Shown: positions 10,645 through 23,630 of the stretch, piece by piece
Layout of the letters: each line of letters starts with the position of its first letter
Numbering within the stretch: the stretch's first letter is position 1
Notes under the pieces: model-generated
Databases searched by the model: none
What the model was told of the DNA's origin: nothing
Seen by the model: only the letters and a program-made list of their open reading frames with translations
Assembly (NCBI GenBank): GCA_036346225.1
Contig: JARFIW010000831.1
Location: 930,001-994,000 of the forward strand
Source: Platerodrilus igneus
Taxonomy: Eukaryota > Arthropoda > Insecta > Coleoptera > Lycidae
Direction of reading: 5' to 3'
DNA length: 64,000 nucleotides
Position numbers and translations under genes: made by a program

Positions 10645-13570
10645 AAATTAGAAATTGTTAATATTTATTTCTAATTTAATAAATACCAAACTTGTACATT
10701 CTTATTAAATTCGGTTCACTGTTTCCTATAGTAGCTTTAATATAAGTAACTAAAATTCTACAAAATTCAATTCAGAATTTTATTATAACATTTGAAATAA
10801 TACAATAAACCACATGAAATCGCCACAAATAAATCGTTATAGTTCCAGAATTGAAGAAATAACCGAAACCAATATATTTTTGATAAAATGGTGATATTTT
10901 TTATTAAAATGGTCGATGAACAAGGTAACTAGTTTTATGTACTCAAAATACTAATATTATTGACAAAGTTACTAATGGACTAAATAATTATTATTTATTA
11001 GCTGAGTTGCTATATAAACATTAATATTATATCACAATCTAAATTATATTACTTTTTTTTAGTAGCCCCTCACGTATTACATCTTTTTTCTGCGAAGAAA
11101 CTGATCTCGGTAATAACGCTCTTGAATTCCTTGTGGTTTTCGGAAACTTTTCATTCTCTTATATTTTTTGTATCTGGTGCCGGGTTTAATTTATTTTCTA
11201 AAATAGCCACTGTTGCAAGTGGAGTAAATTAAAATTATTTTTGATAATTAACGTAACGAAATATAGAATTTAAAGGAAAAATTACAAAATATGAGTGGAA
11301 GTTGTAGTAGTTTTAATTTTATTTATTGAATTTAATTCGGGTTTTGTGACTGCCCCATGGGAGGAGAGAGACCAACAATTGGGGTACACAATGCGAGTGC
11401 AATTGTAACAGTTTTCCAAGAAAACAAATTTGAAATTTTAAAATTGAAACGGTTCTAAATTTTTAATCATAATGATGAACGCCTTTAACATAATAGCGCA
11501 CGTGAGCACGGTAATTCGGAACTTTAAAGGGATTTAAAATTTTTACGCAAGTTAGATTTTGGGCCTCTTGGAGCGACTTTTTAAAAAGCTTCTTCCAAAA
11601 ACTCTTCTAACAAATTTATTTAAAACAGAAATTACAATGGAAATTACAAATGGCTACGTTATATTCATTAACACTCTTAACAATCAAAATTACTTTTCAA
11701 TTATTTTCACTAATTAAATTTATTTAAACTAATTTTGAGTAGTTTAAACAACCAACAATGTTAAAGTTGTGAAGGTCGAGACTGACTGACCATCTTGGAC
11801 TCCCGAGGGTATTTATGCTGTCTCTGCCCCTCACATTGCTTGTGGGAACTGCAAAGCTCATGTCTACTATTTTCTTTATTCATTTATACAATACAAAGTA
11901 ACAATCCTATTTTCAACAAAAAGTTTCTTACAGTCTATTGTGACCTGCACCTGCAGTGTCAAGTTACGTCTGAAATACCATGTATTCATATCCGTTCTCA
12001 TGTCTGGTTTATCAACTACTATTAGCCTTTTGTAATCTGTCCTTCAATTATACATTGTTGCATCTAACTTAAGTTTTAATGATTTCTATTTAATTATACA
12101 TATATATTGATTTGGGGGGGTATGTAACTCGCGTACGAGATGGAACCATATATTAAAAACAGTTGTGCTGGCGCCTAACTTGGCCATTACCCCAAGGGAG
12201 AGTATGAGAAGGGTAGGGTTGAAATGTTCTTTGCTAAATTAAAGAAAAAAGTGAGACGAAATTGGACGCCACTGTATCTAACAACTATTAAAAAGATCAT
12301 AGTTTTAGTGTAGATACAGAAACCCTTTCGGAATAGATAATTTTAAAAACTTTTTAATTTAAGCTTTTGAAAAATTGACCATACAAAAGTCAGAATGTTC
12401 TATTCTATAATAAATAATTTGTATCCAGTAACAATATTTAACAAAAGAAATAAACCATTTCACACATTTCAGTCATATAAAAAAATTAATAGTTGAACAA
12501 AATTCTAATTCTTATATTTAGACAAGCATCAGATCCTATAATCACGTACATATTTAATCAAAAACTGTATTTCAATTAATCCTAAAACAATTATTAGCGA
12601 GCATTTCAAATATAACAAAGCATGAACAACGATTTTGCTTTCAAGAAAATATACGTTAATAATAAGCAATTAACTGATCAACAAAAACATTTTTATTTAG
12701 ATGGGTACCGGGTCTTAAAGACTAAAACGATGGAGGCTTTAGCGGCTCGAAGCTTAGCTGTTTGTGGAAAAGAAGGTTGTAAAATAAATCTCTTGTGAGA
12801 TTCAGCAAAAATAACTCACCCTTGACCTCTGACTGCTACCGTTAGGTTGGTTGGGTCCAGGTTTCAGCTGGTTGCTTGCGGAGAAAAATGCTATGACCCC
12901 AGACTGATTTCGTAGTACGTGACGGGTGAGCTCGGGGATGATAGTCGGCTCAAAAACGCTTGGCCATCAACGATACTGGTAGGCTCGAGGGTACATTTCG
13001 ACTAGAGCATGCTTACTGGCTCGAAGGAATTTTCATGTTCTACGGAATTTGTTGGCTTTAGGAATGGTTTTGAGTATAGAACTTTTGTCGGCCGTATGAG
13101 ATTTACTGGTTTTACGAAATTCCATGACCCTATGGAATTTGTCGGTTCTATGGAATTTGCGCTAAAATAAAGAGGGATTAAGGCACTTGAATTTTTCGCC
13201 ACTAAGTATTACCCTCAATGACTCCTTAGCCTGCTGGGCTTGAAAATGTTGTGTAAGTGAAAGGATTCAGATGACTTACAAAAACATTTCAACTGGGGGA
13301 ATCTTATCAGAACAAATGTTAAAGTCCACGCGCCGTGTGTATGAAACAAGTTGAATACCTTGAGGTATTTTGTAAACAATAAGATGCTTACACGGACTTT
13401 TGAAAGATTATATTGCTATTTACGATTTTACATACCAGGTTTCAAAACACCTAAATTTTTTTCTACATGATTTTGAGTATAAAATGTTGAACTTAACCTT
13501 ACAATTTAAGCAAACTAGAATATAACAAATCGCATATTGTTTTTTATATAGTATTGTTACGTTTTTTTCG
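10645..13570. other. AT-rich stretch with scattered LTR/PBS-like remnants
   Basis: No gene recognised. PBS-like sequences occur at 12169-12183 (TGGCGCCTAACTTGG, plus) and at 12278-12261 on the minus strand (a TGGCGTCCAAT core). The latter recurs near 21155. A degenerate ~17 bp repeat around 'GGAATTTGTCGGTTCTA' spans about 13015-13160 and gives a spurious open frame on the minus strand. I infer old solo-LTR debris. Confidence 0.4.
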
Positions 13571-13572
13571 TG

Positions 13573-13600
13573 GCACCCACGTTGGGCGCCAAATTTATGC
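13573..13600 (-). promoter_or_regulatory. tRNA-Lys-type primer-binding site next to an LTR end
   Basis: On the minus strand, TGGCGCCCAACGTGGGTGCC starts at 13591, seven bases after a CA-ending LTR-like terminus (13598). It matches the tRNA-Lys1,2 PBS at 16 or more of 18 positions. The LTR would extend toward higher coordinates (13.6 to about 15 kb); its 5' end could not be fixed. No gag or pol follows on the internal side. Confidence 0.6.
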
Positions 13601-15290
13601 TACGTAACACAAAGAAAGCCAAAGAAATGACCCGGCTCAATCGGAGAGTAGGGGGGGGGGTGTAGAAAGCAGACTGACCTATGATGTATGCGGCGGTAAG
13701 GAGTTAGTAACAGTACCTGCAATAGAAAAATTAGAATAGTAAACCTGAAAGAAAAACAAATTAGTCCTGCAAACCTGAAACAAAGAAAAAGCATAGCATA
13801 CGGATCAAGTATAAATTGTTCAGTACTTTGTAGAATAAAAAAAAACTGTTGGGATAATCTATATAATATAACAACGTTAAAAGCAATATAACAAATTTTT
13901 AGTACAAAGTGAGGTAATATTGGGGAGTAGCAGAAACGTTTCCTCATACACCAATTAGACATAAAGCAGATAAAATTTTAACAAAATATAAATAGGTAAA
14001 CACAATTAATATGAGTAGTCCAGTAGTATTGATTTTTCTCTTTTTTTTTCTTTTATTTAAAATAGCATGCAAGTCTATGGTAAAAGGTCTCAGAACGCCA
14101 AAGGTATGGCAAAGCAACGGACAGGTATTTAAAGTAAAAACAAGTAGGAAATAGTTCAACTTACAGAAAGTCCTTCAGGAACGCTTCCTTGCATTTGAAG
14201 TGTGGGATTCACGAGGTCCTGCACTAGCGAAGCACTTCACCCTTTACTGGGAGGGTGTTGATGGAACTTATCACACGTTACCCTAATCACACCTACGTAT
14301 TTCACTGGGGTTAGCAGCACACATTATCACGCGTCGGAATTCGAATAAGATCGGGAGCTCTTTCTACCTCTGTAGGAGCAACAGTGATTACGGAATTTTG
14401 TTCTTCGTCCAACATTGTACAAGAATTAAACACCTAGGAATATAATTGAATAGGTTATGATTACCAATTCAAACTCCGCGCCAACCACATAGACATTTAG
14501 AACGACCTCGTAAAAATGAAGATAGGTTCACAATAAAAAGAGCGATTTTGCAGATTTCACATTGGGTACCCCGAACGAGTAAATATTACTAATACACAAA
14601 ACCACTTTAAATACACATTATAAGCACTTTATAACAAATTATATACCGTTCTTTGTATTTTATCACAGTTTATTTAGTGAAAAACGAGCTTGGCTTCAAC
14701 AAACAACATCGCATTTTTCCACACTCTCTTCAAAGCAAAAGCAAACTAACTTTTACGTAATTAATATATATAAGAACCAAGCACGAAAACTAACAACCCT
14801 CATCTATTTTCATACGTTTCAAAGCAAACAGCAAACAGTCTTCTCAACGTAAACAATCTATAGGAACGAGGAACAAACTACAACTGCTTGCTATTACAAC
14901 CGCTTATCGACTCTTATCTAGACTTGTATATCCACATAAGGAACAACATTTATATGAATGCAGCAATCATATCTACTCATTAATTACAGCGGTTTATCAT
15001 TTTCAATAAGTACGAATAATCCTATTTACAATTCATTGCACTTTATTTATTAATGAAAATCAAACTTCAATTTATCTACTTTTAAAGTAATACCCACGAG
15101 TTAATAAATATAAAACATAGAGATAGTAGTTGCAGAAATGTATTTACAAATTTGGTAAAGCAGAAAAGGTTAAACTTTTAAAAATGCACGTTACAGTATC
15201 AAGGACTTATTATTATTGAACATCTATCTAAATTTGCAAATAAATGAACTTGGCAAATTTATAATTTTTTTCTTTTCTCTTAATAATTTC
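13601..15290 (-). mobile_element. probable LTR remnant upstream of the 13.57 kb PBS
   Basis: This non-coding block ends at a CA terminus next to a good PBS. A minus-strand TATA-like run lies at about 14763-14776. Open frames within (13600-13962, 13944-14159 minus) are low-complexity and unrecognised. The 5' limit is unknown and the call rests mainly on the PBS. Confidence 0.35.
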
Positions 15291-15299
15291 AAAGTGTGG

Positions 15300-15540
15300 T
15301 CTTCTTTTAGAATACGCGCATCAAATAACGCTTCCCAAAAATCCCAGGGGTATTTTGAATAGTCTAGCATGACAGAAATTGTTCTATCAAAAAATCTTCT
15401 ATTATGCCAACACACACGTTCAAAAAAAGATATTCCTGGAAACGAGCTTCAATTATTGCGTGAGGATTGTCTTCTGTCCACAAATAGTTGTTGCGAAAAT
15501 TTCTAATGAAATTTCTTGTAAAACTTGCCTCAATACTAAA
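15300..15540 (-). pseudogene. IS630-Tc1-mariner transposase fragment
   Basis: Minus-strand frames give, in order, 'SFTRNFIRNFRNNYLW' (from about 15530), then 'TEDNPHAIIEARFQE' and, after a frameshift, a block like 'INVWxGIIGDxLIGP'. These match the region around the first catalytic aspartate of the DD41D-type transposase at 51.5-52.5 kb in this window (TDESTFTRNG...WDEKNPH...NVWCGLLGDNLIGPF). Here the expected T-D-E reads S-I-E, so the first catalytic Asp is lost. The N-terminal DNA-binding region and the second and third catalytic residues are absent. Confidence 0.6.
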
Positions 15541-17907
15541 TTATATTTATTCACCAAATAAGACAAGGAAATACCTTTTGAAAAAACCGATTGATAAAAG
15601 TTGATGTAACGGAAAGTCACAGATAAGAAGTGCTCGCACCATTTGAATTAAAGAAGCTGAAAGAAATAGCATTCGTATTATGTGCCTTTAATAGGTTTCC
15701 CAGGATAGAATTTCTTCTATTTTTCTTCTGCTTATAGAATATAATTATATCCGTTTGGGGTTGGAGGTTTTTCGTTGGGTTTCTATATTGATTTCTACAA
15801 AATCTCTTTAACTAATTAAAAATTTTTTTTTTCATTAGTGCAACTTCTGTTATTGAAAAAATTACTCGTTGAAGTGCAAAATTAGCGTGTATATTGCGTT
15901 ACCGAAATCTTTATTGATTTTTAGGAGAATCTTGCTGTTCTGATGTGCAAAATCATCAACCATTTGGTAGGATAGTGTTTATCAACAGGGGTGTCGCATG
16001 CACTTGAAGTACTGCAAAAAATGTTTAATTTTAACTTGCTTTTAAATGTGTCTTCCAAAATCGCATGTTAGATGATAATTTATTTATTTTTGTAGTTATA
16101 ACGTATCTATCTATGTTTATCCTACTTTGAATGAGAATTGCACTATATGGTACAGACTACAGCAAAAGCAGTTTATTCTCTATTAAAGAAATAGGGTATA
16201 AAACATGCGGATTAAAATAAGCGAAAATCGAGTGCCATAGCCCAAAATATAATTAATTGGGGTGGTGTCATTGAAAGAATATTGAAAAACTCTGCTGTAT
16301 TCGCTTGGTATATAATATACACCTATCTAAATTGGCAGGTGTGAATGAAATGAAGTGACATAATTACCTTGAAATAAATTATAATAATTTAAACTTTATT
16401 ATACTTACAAACTTTATTGTACTATTTTAATAACAAAAGTGAATGCAGTTACTGGGTCAAAAAAATTCTAATTTTCAATGAAGGCATAGCAATCTTTCTA
16501 TAGGTACTTGATCATGTTTTATTGCAAGGTGGTTCTACAAAAAGTCAATTGTGGGATCCATTACGTTTGTTATGGTTATAATAAACAGCTTTTCATTCAA
16601 TGCCTTACTGACTGAACAAATCGACTTCCTTTGTTACAGTAAAGAATAACCTTTATGTATTAAAATATTTTATTGTTGTTTTAGACATAACAATAGTTTG
16701 TTGTTATGTTTTGCAATAGGGTTAAATTCGAATATCAATCATAATATAACAGATAGACGCGGTGCTAGGAATACGGGTAATTGTGAGGGTTATTCATTCA
16801 ATTCATCATATAGGGGTAAAACTACAAGTGACGATAGATTTATTAGACAAGGGAAAGTTAAGAGTTGTCTCTCAGCTGGGCATAAATAATTAATACAGCA
16901 TTCATTGAACATTGTATCCTAAATGTATGGAACTAATAACTACTATCACTTTTCGAAGTTTGTAAATTATTAAGTTAGTTTCATTAATTTTATTTCAGCG
17001 ATTTTTGCCTATATCAATATCACATTAATAAATTAGTGATTTAACATGAACAAGGTATATAATTCTGGTTTATAGTGGAGTCAATTTTATACCAACCCCG
17101 ATATGCTTTTTTATTTAAGGTAAAATTTTTAAAACGAAATCAAGCCTTGGACCATTGAAATTTGTGTTTCCAACGAAACTTGTCTAAACGGTGACTTCTC
17201 AACCATATTATAGTCGGTAAACAAAGGTTCAGTACCGTAGTCGATCGCAAACCTGCAAGCAGGCGTACTAGGTTTCACCGAAATTACAAACGAAATAAAA
17301 TAATTTACGTTTCAAATTGCTAATGTAAATTAATTAATACTCGTTTACCTTTCTAAATTACTGCATATCAGCAAGTTGTGTAACAGATAATTGTACCTTC
17401 ATCTTAGGATTGCTGCGTGAATATGAATTGCACTTTCTAAATCATATGCCCGCAGTGCAACACGCTGGTATTACGTACAACATCAAACGGAAACATAAAT
17501 AATATACAATATTAAGGATAGATATAGGAATCGACAGGTAAACACTCCAATAAATAGTATATAACATACTGCCCCCGCGCAAGCAGCTAACGATAAGGTA
17601 GTCAAGACAGATATATCTGTCGTGACGCGATTCCAACAATTAATCAGACTTCCACTCCTGATTGGTTGGGAAGACGACATATGTCTATTACTAACCAGGG
17701 GAAGTTATATTTAACATTTCTTCCCACGGTATAAAACGCTTACTACGTAGACATCAAAGGGAATTTACAGAAACCTATTTTCTAAAACTAGATTACACAA
17801 CTATGTGTAATATACCTAAATCTATTATGAAAAATCCCTATAACTGATTATTCACTAAAATCTTTTGTGCAACGCTTTTAAGGTGTAACAATCGCAACAA
17901 AACTTAA
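15541..17907. other. AT-rich stretch without recognisable feature
   Basis: No supported gene. Short open frames at 16698-16889 and 17442-17680 have no recognisable motifs. A short TA run (17908-17917) marks the start of unit B1. Confidence 0.35.
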
Positions 17908-18837
17908 ATATATATATTGCTATGGTAAGAGGGTAGTTTGAGGGTAGATTAAGTCATAGAGGCCGTAAGATAAATGTAAATACAATTAACATTAAGAAAA
18001 CCAAACAATTTCACCATTAAATAGGAGTAAATAAACTATTTTACAAAAGGTCAATAGCGAGCACACGGTATATAAATTATAACCAATTTAATTCATAAGA
18101 AAGAAGCTTGTTTTGCAATAATCGAATACTATTTAGCTAAAATAATAATGTGTAAGTCGTATAATACGTTTAAGTTAAATATACAAGTCTAGAATTGGAA
18201 AGAAACGAGTAAAGATAAGGTTTTAAACGCAACGGTAATCGAGAAAGATAAACAACCTGGCATTCTAGCTATTTAATAATTTCATTAAAAACGTCAACGC
18301 ATAAGTAAGCAAACGCATTCAAATACATCATTATTAGAAAGATGAGTACGTGACTAGCAATATCATATTTGCATAAAAATCCAACATATTTGGAGTAACA
18401 AATAAATAACAGGCGGTCGGCGATATGATAAAGTTTGAACCATGGTCGACACAAACATAAAGACGTGACCAAAATGCAATGAATATTTAGAAATTCTGAG
18501 AATATGGGGCGAAATATTGAACGTCTACGTGCGAGATTGAATGACGGTACAACAATTAAAACTAGGAAATTTTGAGAAATACCTAGTTCTACAGAGGTAA
18601 GCGCAAAGTACAAGCTTTGATTAACAAACACACCAATTAGAACGTGGATAGGTGGTGTCTATAAATACCATAGGGAACTCGTAAATATTTAGTATTTCTT
18701 CAACAAGGTACCAACCACGTCAATTTAAAGTGAAAGATTACGTACAAGTAAAACTTAGTGAAAGTCAATAAATTATTAAAAATTGTAAAAAGTAAAAGTG
18801 CCAATATATGCAACGAATAATAGCCGTTTTAGCTTAA

Positions 18838-18985
18838 AACAACTCCAAGTATACCTCCAATTATACCTCTAATTATACGTTCAATTATACGTCCAATTAC
18901 ACGTCCAATTAAATGTACAATTATATGTCTAATTATACGTCCAAACATACTTTTAAATAAACGTCTTAATTAAATATCTAAACAT
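18838..18985 (+). repeat. minisatellite, ~11-13 bp units
   Basis: Degenerate tandem units around 'CGTCCAATTATA'. The equivalent place in units B2 (about 30710-30800) and C (about 32690-32950) has different minisatellites, so this slot in the LTR is hypervariable. Confidence 0.7.
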
Positions 18986-19597
18986 ACTTCAAAAAATATT
19001 ATAAAACGTAAAGCTACTCAAATTGGACTACAAGATACTCAAGCAACCATTAATAAATTATTCTGGCCAACAAGTGAAGCAAGTCAAGCTGTAACAATCA
19101 AGGGGTGTTGATCACCGATATTCAGAGGCAGTTCCAAGCAAGGAAAACACAGATTAGAGACCTTATTTATTATTAGTAAAAGACTGTTCTCAATTTTAAT
19201 ATTTTCTGTATATCAAATATCTGTAAGGGCCAACAAAAGGTCATTTAAGATTTTGAAAATAGATAAAGCATCGTTCGAACGTTCAAAGGTACTTGAGAGT
19301 AATTACAGAGATATTTTTGCTGGCTTTCAGGAAATATTAATTTGGTGGAAAAATAAATGTTAATATTTTATTCAGGGGCTAATTTTTGAATGTTGAACAA
19401 ATCAATGAATCATTGATACAAAAACTGTACATATTATCGATCATTATACTGCATAATTTTTGTGCTACATTTAAATTATTTTAACAGAGGTGATAGAAAG
19501 AAAAAGGGTTAAACAGTATTTATTGTTGTGAAGTATTCTGTGTTTTTTTTTGCTAGCTGAGGAAACAAATTCAAGGAATTATAGGATATTAAAGGAG

Positions 19598-19720
19598 CTA
19601 TATCACAGCAAAGAAAAAGGCACACCAATCGTGGAACTAATTCACAGTAATAAAAATAACACCCAATCGTAAGGCTATATCACAGCAATAAAAATTGCAC
19701 ACCAATCGTGGGACGAGGTA
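19598..19720 (+). repeat. iterated LTR-end + PBS-like modules (B1)
   Basis: Three tandem modules. Each has (TA)TCACAGCAA or TCACAGTAA, a short A-rich spacer, then CACACCAATCGTGG / ACACCCAATCGTAAGG / CACACCAATCGTGGG. A further TCACAGCAA stands near 19907. Confidence 0.6.
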
Positions 19721-19836
19721 TGTTGATAAATACTATAAGTATAGCGAATAAGATGAAATAATAACTTAGACTTTTATGCAAAGTCCAAATCATCATTTCA
19801 AATCGAGCTAGTAATTGAAAAAAGGAAAATATAATG

Positions 19837-19915
19837 TCCCGGACAGGACTTGAACCTGTATGTTAGGCTATCCGGGCACATACGTTTTTCAATTACGCGG
19901 CTTTGTCACAGCAAT
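19837..19915 (-). pseudogene. tRNA-like sequence (pseudo-tRNA or SINE head)
   Basis: On the minus strand, GGTTCAAGTCC is a perfect box B in a pairing T-arm (ACAGG/CCTGT), followed by CCGGGACA as a 3' acceptor strand. A box-A-like block GCGTAATTG lies about 45 bp upstream. The 5' acceptor strand and anticodon loop do not fit a functional tRNA. It sits within the PBS-module end of unit B1, directly beside a TCACAGCAA. Confidence 0.4.
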
Positions 19916-20093
19916 ATGTAAGCACAAACGTACGTACATATATTAACTATCTTAAGTCAGTAAATGAGAATAAAGCATTAATATGTACAGGATTAATACG
20001 AGTGAGTATCATTGAACTCAAACAGGATCAAATGTTGCAAGATTCCTTATCTCTATAAAGCAACTTAATTTAATTAATAAAATATGGTTATTT

Positions 20094-20095
<2 letters not shown>

Positions 20096-20151
<56 letters not shown>
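20096..20151. repeat. (TA)n microsatellite
   Basis: TA repeat, 3' flank of unit B1. Confidence 0.95.
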
Positions 20152-21563
20152 ATTAACACGAGTACGTGTTAATAAGAATAACAAGGACAAACGGGGAATA
20201 GACGCGAAGTCTAATTTGCAATAAGTATACAAACTTAACATAAGGAAAAATTGTTATGAACTAATAAAGGATAATTATTAGCCCAAACGAAGATACATGC
20301 ACTCGTAAAGCGACTGTCGGCGACGATGGTAGAGTTACTGGTTCTACGGCTTATTGTGATATAACGTGGATTCGCTAACAAGACCTAGCTGATTGATGAC
20401 GTCGGCGGGGTAGTGCTCTGCATTTGCAGATGTAAGTGAGTAAAGTTAGGTCAGAATGTAATTACTGACTGTGTAATAGAATAGAATAGTTTTCTGCCAT
20501 CGGATACATATCCCTGGCTGAGTAACAATAAGTGCTCTTGAGCGCTGCTGGAATAAAAATCACCCATGTTTTAGTGTTCGGCTAGAATAACACTCACCCC
20601 CGGTGTAATGAAAGAGTAATGAATTAACCAGAATAATAATCATTGGTTGTGTGTAGTGTAATGTATGCTTGTACGTACCGTAATACTAGATTGCTTGGTT
20701 AACCATCACAAGCGTGATAGTATGTTTTTGTTCCCAGGATAAAAGTGACAAAAACTGAATTTGTACTCGATTCGGAGCTGTTTATAAATGTTTTTCCCAT
20801 CCGATTGCAGGATTGGTTATAGTGGTCGGGTCAAAATGAGTTACGTTCATCTGAGCTTTTATGTCTGGTAAAGAAGTTTTTATGCTCGGTAATAAGCTGT
20901 GACATAATATTGTAGCATACTAAATTCCTCAAAAGGTAAATAGTATGTCTGCTCTACCATATAGGCGGTAGAGCTTCGATAGATTACGAGGTGTTCCTGT
21001 TTAACGGTTAAGCCCAGGGTAAAAAGGATGTTAAATGGCTTTGAGAGAAAAGGGTCCCTCTAAAGAGATCTTCCAGTCAGCTAAGCTTCCTCAACTTAGG
21101 GCCGAGCTATGAGCTAGAGTCGTAGGATGGTATACGATAAAACGAAAGAAATTGTATTGGACGCCACCGTATCTTAAAGAGTGTTATGATAAGAAACTAT
21201 CCGAAGATCAGATACGGAAATCTTCGAATAAAAAACTTAAGACGAGCAACATAAAAAAATACTTACTTTTGTCCCTGCAATCTGGAATGGGAATGACGAT
21301 CTCGTGATATCTGAAAATTTAACCACATCTAAACATGCTCTAACTAGGGCTTCGTTAGAGCCTAGTCACTTTATCACGAAAAAAATTATAAATAGATCCA
21401 CTAGTCAAAATTAAACTTTCAAAAAAAACTTTTAACTTTAACACCACTAATATCTTTCTTCAATACCAAACTTTCATATTCGTAAAATGTTTGCTTCTAT
21501 AGGACAATTATTGCTGACTTTAAAGAAAGAAAGTTTTACAACTTATTATTTTTCTATTAATTT

Positions 21564-21606
<43 letters not shown>

Positions 21607-23203
21607 TGTTTATATAAAGCTAACTGTACGGAGACTTTCAAAACAGTTTCTTTATTATGATTTAACAATAATCTCTGAATATTTATGGGATATTTTTTAA
21701 TTGCATAATTTACATTAATTCTCTATAAGAAATATATGATTTTCATTTTTCATGCTACAGTTTATTCATGCTACTTGAATAGGATCCTGTTCAGTTTACA
21801 AGAAACAAATTAAATGCTCAAAAAAAAGTTTTTATAGATTATAGAACTATATTTTTAATAGACATCTTTAATGGAATCAAAGGTCAAAGAAAAATACTTA
21901 TTGTCTGCATTAAGCGGTACTTCAGATGTACTGTCAAAATGTGTTATACACAATAATTCGGCAAACAATTCTTATCGTATCACATGTTTAGTTATGCAAA
22001 CATTTTAATACAACTTTGTAACTTCAAAAATAATCTTACAGAAATACCTAGAAAATAATAAGGTCATTAATGCATTATTCAAATACTAAATTTTGAACTA
22101 AATTTTACGTGAATCAATTTAACTGATCTTCAAACCTTCACAAAAATTTGAGAATTAACTTTAAATAAACATATATAGCTTCTGCGAAAATTATTTGTAC
22201 ATCTTAAATGAATGTTCCTTGAAAAGAATATAGGTATAAAATGGAGGATGACTCACCGCTGGCTATCTGCTGTGCGGCCGGGTCTGACGTCTGACCTTCA
22301 TACTAACCAATCATATGTGGGGGCTTCCACTCCCTCGCCTAGCAACAATTGAAACTGCATCTAAAGCACAACCAATTTCCAAAAAAATTTAAAACGTGTC
22401 TTTACTTTACTTCAGTCTCGTACTTGCCATATGGTTAACGATTGTTTTATATAATACATAATTTCCATTACTTTAATACTTGAAACTTGAAATTGATATT
22501 TTAAACTTGGAATTAATACTAAAACTTGCTATTTGCGTAACACGGGCATAATACTTCATTCTTTAAAAAACTTGCTTCATCTTTAATACTTGGTACTTTA
22601 AAAAACTTGCTTCCTATTTAATACTTGGTACTTTAAAAAACTTGCTTCCTATTTAATACTTGATACTTTAAAAAACTTGCTTCCTATTTAATACTTAGTA
22701 CTTTAGAAAACTTGCACTGAAATCAAACGGGAAAATTGAATTTAAAGGTAAGTTTGCGAATTATTTTCTTACCGTAGAAATATATTTACAACCATCTTAG
22801 GTCGATGCCACAACTAAAACTGTACCCATGGTATACGTTGACTCCACTTTACTACATGCTGGGATGGCATGTTTAATTAAAAACCTGCAGCCCTCGAAAA
22901 CACTTCTATACGGATTACATGCTGATATCAAAAATGGCTTAACCACAAGGCAAGGTTAACTATTCAAGCATGCGCCGGGAAAGGGGATATTGAATCAAGA
23001 TACAAGCAAATAGAAGAGCACTTAAAGGTTACTTTGACTATTCTAATGCAGATGGGGCATGATGTATGAATTCGTAATATAAGGTTTCAATGGAAGTTTA
23101 ATATTTATTAAATAGGTGTATTGAACGAAAGCGTATATTTAAATAGCAGAAAATCGTAATTGTTACAATATAAGAACGATTATTCCTTAATTTGTTTTTA
23201 AAC
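20152..23203. other. LTR-like debris with a 35 bp minisatellite
   Basis: No gene recognised. A minus-strand PBS-like core (TGGCGTCCAAT) lies near 21155-21165, matching the one at 12.26 kb. A (TA)n tract occupies 21566-21604. The 22555-22722 tandem repeat is listed separately. A GACTCACC-type block at 22249 recurs near 29058, suggesting one more minus-strand LTR-related unit here and another at about 27-29.9 kb. Confidence 0.4.
22555..22722. repeat. tandem repeat, 35 bp period, ~4.5 copies
   Basis: Units read 'TACTTTAAAAAACTTGCTTC' then 'CTATTTAATACTTGG'. The copies are nearly identical except for the first and last. Confidence 0.9.
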
Positions 23204-23305
23204 AATGTGTCAGTTTGTGATATTGTCGGAGGCTTTCACGGCCGGAGTCATTATAAATATTTATGGTTCCGGGTTGGGACGTGTCATTTTATAAATTAAG
23301 GTCAA

Positions 23306-23345
23306 CGTTTCGCCCACTTTTGTTAGGGGCTTCAACAGGACAAAA
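23306..23345 (-). ncRNA. hammerhead-like motif (degenerate core)
   Basis: Minus strand: CUGUUGA in place of CUGAUGA, stem II GCCCC/GGGC, then GAAAC GU. One core base differs from the right-arm copy, so it is probably inactive. Confidence 0.45.
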
Positions 23346-23411
23346 AAGAATATAAATAAAAATGATAACAATAAAGATAATAATAATAATAATAAAGATA
23401 AGAATTATTAT

Positions 23412-23450
23412 TGTCTTGTGACGAAGTAACAGTTACTTCGCCACAAGACA
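23412..23450. repeat. perfect-looking short palindrome
   Basis: Arms of about 18 bp (TGTCTTGTG.CGAAGTAAC and its complement) meet with almost no loop, with a single mismatch pair. It lies at the centre of the 23.2-23.7 kb element. Confidence 0.8.
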
Positions 23451-23580
23451 CCTTTTGGCTTTGAATGGGCTAGTGAGTCTGCTAGTTCAGGAGTAACTCT
23501 TCTCTTTATACTTAACTTGTCTACTTAATATTAACATTTTTTTTATTACTTTTAAATTTTTATTTTTACTAATTATTATC

Positions 23581-23630
23581 TTTTTGTCCTGATGAAGCCC
23601 CTTACAAAAGTGGGCGAAACGTCGACCTTA
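23581..23630 (+). ncRNA. hammerhead ribozyme motif, Penelope type
   Basis: Core CUGAUGA (23589-23595), stem II GCCC/GGGC with a ten-base loop, GAAA (23616-23619 region), minimal stem III, and GUC at 23621-23623. Stem I is short (GUC/GAC). An extra A sits between the core and stem II. Such loop-less stem III versions are known to need dimerisation for cleavage. All core bases are present, activity uncertain. Confidence 0.6.

Larger units (their letters stand above)
17918..20097 (+). mobile_element. LTR-like unit B1 (probable solo LTR)
   Basis: It begins TGCTATGG right after a TA run and ends near 20097 against another (TA)n. Its first ~500 bp match, in order, the reverse complement of 31744-31230 (unit B2), and its beginning matches unit C (31762 on). 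It has TATAAATA at 18660-18667, AATAAA at 19352-19357, a minisatellite at 18838-18985, and a shared 'AGGGGTGTTGATC' block near 19101 that recurs at 33074. The 3' part holds three PBS-like modules and then a tRNA-like segment. The inverted ends TGCTGTGATA...TATCACAGCA are shared across the group. No gag/pol inside. Confidence 0.55.

Noticed and set aside
13002..13202. Minus-strand frame with repeated proline/asparagine-rich motifs
   Set aside because: Translates a degenerate short tandem repeat; no independent support for coding.
22555..22722. Repeat array considered as a CRISPR locus
   Set aside because: Contiguous 35 bp units with no spacers; a minisatellite.
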